DNA from: Bryobacterales bacterium
GTDB lineage: Bacteria; Acidobacteriota; Terriglobia; Bryobacterales; Bryobacteraceae
DNA length: 5,967 nucleotides
Direction of reading: 5' to 3'
Assembly: GCA_009697495.1 (NCBI GenBank)
Contig: SHUN01000212.1
Span: forward strand, 1 to 5,967
In this document: one piece after another, positions 1 to 5,967 of the stretch
How positions within the stretch are numbered: position 1 is the stretch's first letter
How the letters are laid out: every line of letters begins with the position of its first letter
The notes under the pieces: generated by a model
The model's database searches: none
What the model saw: only the letters and a program-made list of their open reading frames with translations
Told to the model about the DNA's origin: nothing
Translations under genes and position numbers: made by a program

Positions 1-331
1 AATCAAGTTAGCCTGCCGAGCCGAGTAGTTCTTGATTGCCTTTGTGATTCGAGGCAATGTCGCCACCGAATCGAAACGAATCGGCGACGCACCGTGAAAC
101 GCGCTCATCGGCAAGCCACCGCGGTCCAATCGCAGCCGAACCCAAATCCCGATCCATCGCCGCGAATGAGGCAGGGGGAGTCGACAAGGAGGAGTCGCGC
201 GGCAACGACCCGAACAAACGCCAAGTAACAAAGAGATCGGCGCCTTTCGGATGACAATGGAAATACCACAAAGCAGCCAAGTGGCCCCGGCCTCCTCGCC
301 GGTGAAAAGCCAATCCAAATGAAACTCCCAT
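1..331 (-). pseudogene. Remnant of a REP-associated (Y1/IS200-like) transposase, internally deleted and frameshifted, runs off the left edge
   Basis: Read on the minus strand from about 331, the first frame gives a peptide with [19 protein letters not shown], then FAAMDRDLGSAAIGPRWL, then VADSFRFGG. This is the N-terminal pattern I associate with acidobacterial REP-associated tyrosine transposases, which are single-domain HUH nucleases that move or maintain REP palindromes. At about 59-66 the similarity jumps to a different minus-strand frame, which reads LPRITKAIKNYSARQANL up to position 1; this matches the segment that follows the HUH motif in the family. The stretch expected between them, with the xxMxNHVHLL metal-binding histidines (roughly 25-30 residues), is absent. 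The first frame instead runs to a stop near position 8. An out-of-frame internal deletion therefore explains the sequence, and the product should be inactive. The C-terminal part (GxPFWQxxxYDHWVR in relatives) would lie left of the window. The exact 5' end is uncertain; an ATG at 331 is possible. Identification is from memory of the family, with no search. Confidence 0.72.
287..302. repeat. Small GC-rich hairpin, possible REP-type unit at the transposase 5' end
   Basis: CCGGC (287-291) and GCCGG (298-302) form a perfect 5-bp stem around a 6-nt CTCCTC loop. On the minus strand it precedes GGCCAC and lies just inside the 5' end of the transposase remnant. Short imperfect GC hairpins next to such transposases are typical of REP elements, so this may be a residual unit. 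A single 5-bp stem in GC-rich DNA can also be chance, and I see no second copy in the window. Confidence 0.3.
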
Positions 332-345
332 GCCATAATGAATCC

Positions 346-350
346 GGAGG
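346..350 (+). promoter_or_regulatory. Shine-Dalgarno GGAGG deciding the gdhA start
   Basis: GGAGG lies 4 nt before the ATG at 355. The spacing is slightly short, but this is the only strong ribosome-binding motif in the leader. The in-frame ATG 36 nt upstream (319) has no such motif before it and would add residues from inside the transposase remnant. This favours 355 as the start. Confidence 0.6.
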
Positions 351-354
351 CTGG

Positions 355-1629
<1,275 letters not shown>

Positions 1630-1632
1630 CTC

Positions 1633-4179
1633 ATGGCTGCCGAAGCGACGCCGCTCATGCGGCAGTATAATTCCATCAAACAGCAAGTGCCCGGTGCCCT
1701 GCTTTTCTTCCGTTTAGGCGATTTTTACGAGCTTTTTTTTGAAGATGCCGTCACCGCCGCCCGCGAACTCGAGATCACGCTAACCTCCCGGAACAAGGAC
1801 GCCGAACAGCCAGTTCCCATGTGTGGCGTGCCCCATCATGCCGCTGACGGCTATCTCGTCCGACTTATCGCCAAAGGCTTTCGCGTCGCTATCTGCGAAC
1901 AGATGGAGCTGCCCAGTCCGGGCAAGAAACTGGTTCGTCGCGAAATTACGCGAATTGTAACTCCCGGCACGGCGACAGATAGTAACATGCTCCGGTCCCG
2001 GGAGAATAACTATCTCGCCGCTGTCGCCAGAAATAAGGACCGCGCCGGCGTTGCCTATGTCGACGTCTCCACCGGCGAATTCCGCTGCACCGAACTTGCC
2101 CTCGACGAAGTCGTCCCCGCCCTCGAAAGCTGGAATGTCCGTGAAGTTCTCCTGCCCGAAGGAGCCACTCTCGACGGTGTCCGCAACAAAACCAGCGTCG
2201 ATCCCTGGATCTTCGATAACGACTATGCTGATCGCCTCCTGAAAGAGCACTTCACCCTCCTCAGCCTCGATGGCTGTGGCCTCGCCGGACGTCCCCTCGC
2301 CACCGCCGCCGCCGGTGCCATTCTTCATTACCTTCGCGACACCCAGCGCGCCGCCCTCAATCACGTCGAACGCCCGTCTTTCTTTGATCGCGGCGAGTCC
2401 ATGGTCCTCGACTCCGTCACCGTCCGCAACCTCGAACTGATAGACCCTCTCTTCGCCGGCGAGTCCAAGGAATCCACCCTCGTCAGCGTCCTCGACGCCA
2501 CCATGACCGGCATGGGCGGCCGCCTTCTTCGCCGCCGTCTGCTCCGTCCCTCCGTCACCGAATCGGAAATCAACGCTCGCCTCGACGCCGTCGAAACGCT
2601 GCTTAAGGACACTATTCTTCGCGCCGAACTCCGCAAAATCCTCGTCCAAATCCTCGATCTCGAGCGACTCCTCGCCAAAATTACCCTTGGCTCTGCCTCT
2701 CCCCGCGAACTCCTCGCCATGGGCCGCAGCCTTGCCAAAATTCCCGATCTCAACCGGCTCCTGAACGAAAACCGCTTCGACGAAATCGCCGAAGTCCGCG
2801 ATAGAATCCTCCAAGGCATCGCCGACGACCCGCCCGTCAATCTCAACGACAGCGGCACCATTCGCGACGGCGTCCATCCCGAACTCGACGAACTCCGCGA
2901 CCTCTCCCGCAACAGCAAACAGTACCTCGCCAACATCGAAGTCCGCGAACGTCAACGCACCGGAATCAACTCGCTCAAGGTCCGTTTCAACAACGTCTTC
3001 GGCTACTACATCGAAATTTCCAAGACCAATCTCGACCGCGTTCCCGCCGATTACGACCGCAAGCAAACCCTCGTCGGCGCGGAGCGCTTCATCACCCCCG
3101 AACTCAAGGAACTCGAAGGAAAAATTCTCGCCGCCGAAGAGAAAATGCTTGAAATCGAGCGGACCATTTTCACCGAAATCCGCTCCTTCGCCGCCGCCCA
3201 CGCCGAACGCATCCGCCTCCTCGCCGGTGCCATCGCCGAAATCGATTTGAACGCCGGCCTCGCCCAAGTCGCCGCCGAAAACCGCTACACACGCCCCAGA
3301 TTTACGCAGGGCGGGGAACTCCGCATTGCCGCCGGCCGTCACCCCGTCATTGAACAACTCGCCCTCCGCGATGCCCAGCGCTTCATTCCCAATGACGTTT
3401 CCCTCGATAGCTCCGGCGAGTATCTGGCCATCATCACCGGTCCTAACATGGGCGGTAAGTCCACCTATCTCCGCCAAGTCGCATTGATAAGTATCCTCGC
3501 CCAAATGGGCTCCTTCGTCCCCGCTGATGAAGCCGCTCTGCCCATCGTCGACCGCGTCTTCACCCGCATCGGCGCAAGCGACAACTTAGCCCGCGGCCGC
3601 AGTACATTCATGGTGGAAATGACCGAAACCGCCGTCATTCTCAACACCGCCACGAAAAACAGCCTCATCATCCTCGACGAAATCGGCCGCGGCACATCGA
3701 CCTATGACGGCCTCGCCCTCGCCTGGGCCGTCGTCGAATTCATCCATGAACGCATCGGCGCGCGCACGCTATTCGCCACCCACTACCACGAACTCACGGA
3801 ACTGGCTGATCGACTCAAGGGCGTCCGAAACCTGCACGTCGCCGTCAAAGAATCCGGCGATCAGATCATCTTCCTTCGCAAAGTCCTAGCCGGCGCGGCC
3901 GACCGCAGTTACGGCATCGAAGTCGCCCGTCTCGCCGCGCTCCCCATGTCGGTGATTGAGCGCGCCCGCGAGATCCTCGCCCTCCACGAAGAGGCCGAAC
4001 AGACTGTCGTCGCCGTCTCGGCCCACGCCCCTGCCGAGCCGCAAGGCCCCATGCAAATCCGCCTCTTCGAACCCGTAAACGGTAACATCGCCGAGCGAAT
4101 CCGCAGCCTCAAATTGGACGAACTCCGTCCCATCGAAGCGCTGCAACTTCTGGCCGAACTCCAGAAGGAACTCCAATAG
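1633..4179 (+). CDS. mutS: DNA mismatch repair protein MutS
   Basis: Homodimeric ATPase that finds base mismatches and small loops after replication and recruits MutL. The 848-aa length matches the E. coli protein (853). The N-terminal mismatch-recognition domain has GDFYELFFEDA, with Phe31 and Glu33 forming the F-x-E motif that inserts at the mismatch; this identifies MutS1 rather than MutS2 or a MutS5-like protein. The connector and lever/clamp domains follow (about 120-560), including NNVFGYYIEIS. The C-terminal ABC-type ATPase carries Walker A GPNMGGKST at 603-611 (Lys609), the GASDNLARGRSTFMVEMTE signature from about 647, Walker B LIILDEIGRG (Asp682, Glu683) and THYHEL with His717. The last about 30 residues (LKLDELRPIEALQLLAEL) resemble the family's C-terminal oligomerisation helices. 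All key residues are present. There is no Shine-Dalgarno before the ATG, which sits 3 nt after the gdhA stop, so translation is probably coupled. mutL is not in the window. Confidence 0.98.
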   Translation: MAAEATPLMRQYNSIKQQVPGALLFFRLGDFYELFFEDAVTAARELEITLTSRNKDAEQPVPMCGVPHHAADGYLVRLIAKGFRVAICEQMELPSPGKKLVRREITRIVTPGTATDSNMLRSRENNYLAAVARNKDRAGVAYVDVSTGEFRCTELALDEVVPALESWNVREVLLPEGATLDGVRNKTSVDPWIFDNDYADRLLKEHFTLLSLDGCGLAGRPLATAAAGAILHYLRDTQRAALNHVERPSFFDRGESMVLDSVTVRNLELIDPLFAGESKESTLVSVLDATMTGMGGRLLRRRLLRPSVTESEINARLDAVETLLKDTILRAELRKILVQILDLERLLAKITLGSASPRELLAMGRSLAKIPDLNRLLNENRFDEIAEVRDRILQGIADDPPVNLNDSGTIRDGVHPELDELRDLSRNSKQYLANIEVRERQRTGINSLKVRFNNVFGYYIEISKTNLDRVPADYDRKQTLVGAERFITPELKELEGKILAAEEKMLEIERTIFTEIRSFAAAHAERIRLLAGAIAEIDLNAGLAQVAAENRYTRPRFTQGGELRIAAGRHPVIEQLALRDAQRFIPNDVSLDSSGEYLAIITGPNMGGKSTYLRQVALISILAQMGSFVPADEAALPIVDRVFTRIGASDNLARGRSTFMVEMTETAVILNTATKNSLIILDEIGRGTSTYDGLALAWAVVEFIHERIGARTLFATHYHELTELADRLKGVRNLHVAVKESGDQIIFLRKVLAGAADRSYGIEVARLAALPMSVIERAREILALHEEAEQTVVAVSAHAPAEPQGPMQIRLFEPVNGNIAERIRSLKLDELRPIEALQLLAELQKELQ

Positions 4180-4180
4180 C

Positions 4181-4217
4181 CTGTGGAAAACTGGTGCCTG
4201 GCACCAGTTTTCCACAG
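4181..4217. terminator. Perfect 18-bp inverted repeat; candidate bidirectional terminator or REP-like palindrome
   Basis: CTGTGGAAAACTGGTGCC (4181-4198) is exactly complementary to GGCACCAGTTTTCCACAG (4200-4217), with a single T between the arms; folded, this gives a 17-bp stem with a CTG loop. The core CTGGTGCC/GGCACCAG is flanked by AAAA on the left and TTTT on the right, the layout of a short bidirectional intrinsic terminator, and it starts 1 nt after the mutS stop. The T-run is only four long and the pairing continues beyond it, so termination strength is uncertain. It could instead be a dispersed REP-like palindrome. A perfect repeat of this length is very unlikely by chance. Confidence 0.6.
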
Positions 4218-4237
4218 AAATGGCCTACTTTTCCACA
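4182..4237. promoter_or_regulatory. Cluster of three DnaA-box-like sites between mutS and anmK
   Basis: TTTTCCACA occurs at 4208-4216 and again at 4229-4237, and its reverse complement TGTGGAAAA is at 4182-4190. All three fit the DnaA-box consensus TTWTNCACA. The two direct copies are exactly 21 bp apart, about two helical turns, so they face the same side of the DNA. Two of the three are the outer parts of the 18-bp palindrome, so the inverted copy is a necessary consequence of that palindrome; only the third copy is independent. The AT-rich unwinding element and dnaA/dnaN neighbours expected of an origin are absent. DnaA binding is inferred from the motif only. Confidence 0.35.
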
Positions 4238-4257
4238 GGACGGATCGGATAATTCCT

Positions 4258-5322
4258 ATGATCATCGCCGGCATTATGAGCGGGACCTCCCTTGACGGCA
4301 TCACCATCGCCGCCATCGACCGTAATGGCAAACGCTGGAGCCTGCTCGAATACTCCACCCTTCCATACCCCAAAAAGCTGCGCGAAAGAATCCTCGCCGT
4401 CTCCAACGCCGAAGCCCACACCGGCGAAATCGCGAAGCTCAATTTCGATCTCGGCGAGCAATACGCCAAGGCCGTTCAAAAGCTAAAATCCAAGCCCCAA
4501 CTCATCGGCTGCCACGGGCAAACCATCTTCCACGGCCCCGGCTGCACCCTCCAACTCGGCGAAGCGCAAGTGATCGCCGAACGCACGCAAACCCCGGTCG
4601 TCAATAACTTTCGTCCGCGCGACATCGCCGCCGGCGGCCAAGGCGCGCCGCTCGTCCCCTTCGTCGACTACCTTCTATTTCGCAGCCCCAAGCAGAACCG
4701 TGTCCTGCTCAACATCGGCGGCATTGCCAACGTCACCATCCTCCCCGCCGCAGCCAAACCGGAACAGGTAACCGCCTTCGACACCGGCCCCGGTAACATG
4801 GTGATCGACCAACTCGCCTGGATCATCACCAAAGGCAAACAAAGCTACGACAAAGGCGGTCGCCTGGCGCAAAAAGGAAAGCCCAACCAACAACTCCTGC
4901 AAGCCCTCCTAACCAACAAATACTACAAAAAGCATCCGCCGAAGTCCTGCGGCCGCGAACAATACGGCCGCGAATTCATCGCCTACTTACTGGCCACACA
5001 AATCGACCTGTACGACCTCATCGCCACCGCCACGCTACTAACTCCAGTTACTATCTTCGAAGCCATAAAAGACAGCAATCCCGATCAACTCATCGCCTCC
5101 GGCGGCGGCACCAATAACCCGCAAATCATGAATCATCTCCGCGGCCTGATGCCCAAGACGCAAGTCCAGACCACAGACGACTACGGCCTCCCCGCCGAAG
5201 CCAAGGAAGCCGTCGCCTTCGCCATCCTCGCCCACGAAACCTGGCTGCGCCGCCCCGGCACCCTCCCTTCGGCCACCGGAGCAAAACACGCCGTGATCCT
5301 CGGCCAAATCACCCCGGCCTGA
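4258..5322 (+). CDS. anmK: Anhydro-N-acetylmuramic acid kinase
   Basis: Cytoplasmic kinase of peptidoglycan recycling: it opens the 1,6-anhydro ring of anhydro-N-acetylmuramic acid and phosphorylates it with ATP to give MurNAc-6-phosphate, which MurQ then uses. The 354-aa product is close to the E. coli enzyme (369). The family motifs are in order: IAGIMSGTSLDG at 3-14 (nucleotide-binding start of the ASKHA fold), GCHGQTIFHGPG from 84, NIGGIANVTIL, FDTGPGNMVID with Asp175 in the place of the catalytic Asp182 of E. coli, ASGGGTNNPQIM around 280-290, and EAKEAVAFAILA near the end. I chose ATG 4258 because the conserved MSGTSLDG begins at residue 7 from it. A GTG at 4183 in the same frame would add 25 residues encoded by the palindrome region, which do not look like protein. 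A weak GGA lies 8 nt before the ATG. murQ is not in the window. Confidence 0.95.
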   Translation: MIIAGIMSGTSLDGITIAAIDRNGKRWSLLEYSTLPYPKKLRERILAVSNAEAHTGEIAKLNFDLGEQYAKAVQKLKSKPQLIGCHGQTIFHGPGCTLQLGEAQVIAERTQTPVVNNFRPRDIAAGGQGAPLVPFVDYLLFRSPKQNRVLLNIGGIANVTILPAAAKPEQVTAFDTGPGNMVIDQLAWIITKGKQSYDKGGRLAQKGKPNQQLLQALLTNKYYKKHPPKSCGREQYGREFIAYLLATQIDLYDLIATATLLTPVTIFEAIKDSNPDQLIASGGGTNNPQIMNHLRGLMPKTQVQTTDDYGLPAEAKEAVAFAILAHETWLRRPGTLPSATGAKHAVILGQITPA

Positions 5323-5430
5323 TTTCACCAAATCTCCACAATTCCGCCCATCCGGCGAAATCATCGTCGGCGTCGGAACCCACGCCTCACAACTCCGAGT
5401 CCTACCCGCCCCACAACGCCGGCCGCATCC

Positions 5431-5439
5431 TGATAAAAT
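5431..5439 (+). promoter_or_regulatory. Weak candidate extended -10 element before the propeller gene
   Basis: TGATAAAAT contains TG-n-TAAAAT, one base off an ideal extended -10 element, in the 132-nt gap between anmK and the next gene. No -35 hexamer is visible 17 nt upstream, and transcription from here would leave only about 9 nt before the ATG at 5455. The same bases carry tandem in-frame stops (TGA TAA). I see no terminator hairpin or other clear structure in the rest of the gap (5323-5454). Confidence 0.2.
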
Positions 5440-5454
5440 TCCCACACCGTCAGC

Positions 5455-5967
5455 ATGCCCGCCCCCAAAAAAGCAGCCCCCTCACCATCGACCAAAAAGC
5501 CCCGCGACGACTGGTATCTCCGCCGCTCCGCTTTCCCCATGCGCGACGCTCCTCCTTTCGAGCTCGAAAGCATCTGGAAAACCCCCGGCCGTTACCGCCG
5601 CGCCGCCAATGTCACTTGGACCGAAGCCGGTCCCCGCAACTACGCCGGCCGCGTAACTTCCCTCCTCTCTGACCCCATCGACCCCAAAATTCTCTACGCC
5701 GGCGCAGCCGCCGGTGGCCTCTGGCGCAGCCCCGACCTCGGCAATAAGTGGACATCCGTCTGGCCAAAATATCTCAACCAAAACATCGGCGCACTCGCCG
5801 CCGATCCCAACGATCTCACTCGCATCATTTGCGCCACCGGCGAAGGCAATCTCTCATCCGGCACCTATCCAGGCGCTGGCATTTTCCGTTCCAGAGACCA
5901 GGGTTTCACTTGGGCGTACTTTGTCAAGGACCCCGAAAATAAGGCCCCCGCCATCCCCCGCCGCATC
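5455..5967 (+). CDS. Asp-box (BNR/sortilin-like) beta-propeller protein, N-terminal 171 codons, cut by the right edge
   Basis: Partial gene; the stop lies outside the window. The visible part has a Lys/Pro/Ala-rich start (MPAPKKAAPSPSTKKPRDDW), then GPRNYAGRVTSL, DPIDPKILYAGAAAGGLW and two Asp-boxes matching S-x-D-x-G-x-x-W: SPDLGNKW at 92-99 and SRDQGFTW at 146-153. Such repeats mark sialidase- or VPS10/sortilin-like beta-propellers, often annotated as glycosyl hydrolase or photosystem-stability-like proteins; the fold is clear but the substrate is not, and I would not call it a sialidase. In-frame TGA TAA stops at 5431-5436 rule out an upstream extension, so ATG 5455 is the first possible start; the next ATG is codon 29. 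There is no hydrophobic signal peptide or membrane segment at this start, which is odd for a family that is usually exported. No Shine-Dalgarno is visible. Confidence 0.82.
   Translation, partial: MPAPKKAAPSPSTKKPRDDWYLRRSAFPMRDAPPFELESIWKTPGRYRRAANVTWTEAGPRNYAGRVTSLLSDPIDPKILYAGAAAGGLWRSPDLGNKWTSVWPKYLNQNIGALAADPNDLTRIICATGEGNLSSGTYPGAGIFRSRDQGFTWAYFVKDPENKAPAIPRRI

Noticed and set aside
57..254. Plus-strand open frame of 65 codons before gdhA
   Set aside because: It has no recognisable motif and no Shine-Dalgarno, and it lies antisense to the transposase remnant, which explains the sequence better.
319..354. Upstream ATG (319) as the gdhA start
   Set aside because: It has no Shine-Dalgarno and would overlap the transposase remnant; the ATG at 355 has GGAGG before it and gives the usual family length and N-terminus.
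1780..3504. Long minus-strand open frame of 574 codons inside mutS
   Set aside because: Its sequence is low-complexity (rich in G, E, A, D and V), which is what antisense reading of C-ending codons gives. mutS on the plus strand is complete with all motifs.
4182..4237. Chromosomal replication origin
   Set aside because: Three DnaA-like boxes alone are not enough. There is no AT-rich unwinding region and no dnaA, dnaN or gyrB neighbour, and the sites sit in a 78-nt gap between housekeeping genes.
5323..5454. Small gene in the gap after anmK
   Set aside because: One plus-strand frame is open here, but it lacks a start with a ribosome site and continues out of frame into the propeller gene; its composition is Pro/Arg-rich filler.

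Overview
This window is a GC-rich chromosomal segment with a strong preference for C- and G-ending codons. It is most likely from a member of the Acidobacteriota (Terriglobia-like). I infer this from the style of the glutamate dehydrogenase N-terminus, from an intracellular-looking Asp-box propeller gene, and from the type of transposase remnant at the left edge. All of this rests on recalled family resemblance, not on a search.

Layout. Positions 1-331 hold, on the minus strand, a decayed REP-associated (Y1/IS200-like) transposase. Its front part and a piece of its back part sit in different frames, and the catalytic HUH segment between them is missing; the gene would run off the left edge. 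All other genes are on the plus strand: gdhA (glutamate dehydrogenase, 355-1629), mutS (DNA mismatch recognition ATPase, 1633-4179, only 3 nt after gdhA), anmK (anhydro-N-acetylmuramic acid kinase, 4258-5322), and the first 171 codons of an Asp-box/BNR beta-propeller protein (5455 to the right edge).

The most structured non-coding piece is the 78-nt gap between mutS and anmK. It has a perfect 18-bp inverted repeat with a 1-nt centre, plus a third copy of the outer element. Each of the three outer elements fits the DnaA-box consensus TTWTNCACA, and the core of the palindrome looks like a short bidirectional intrinsic terminator.

How the genes relate. gdhA and mutS are probably co-transcribed and translationally coupled, because the gap is 3 nt and mutS has no visible Shine-Dalgarno. 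anmK may belong to the same unit or may be separated from it by the palindrome. The genes serve different processes (nitrogen metabolism, DNA repair, cell-wall recycling and an unknown role), so this looks like a housekeeping cluster and not one pathway. I see no CRISPR array, RNA gene, phage module or clear new multi-gene system. The points worth a second look are the broken transposase lying in the gdhA leader and the palindrome/DnaA-box cluster behind mutS.
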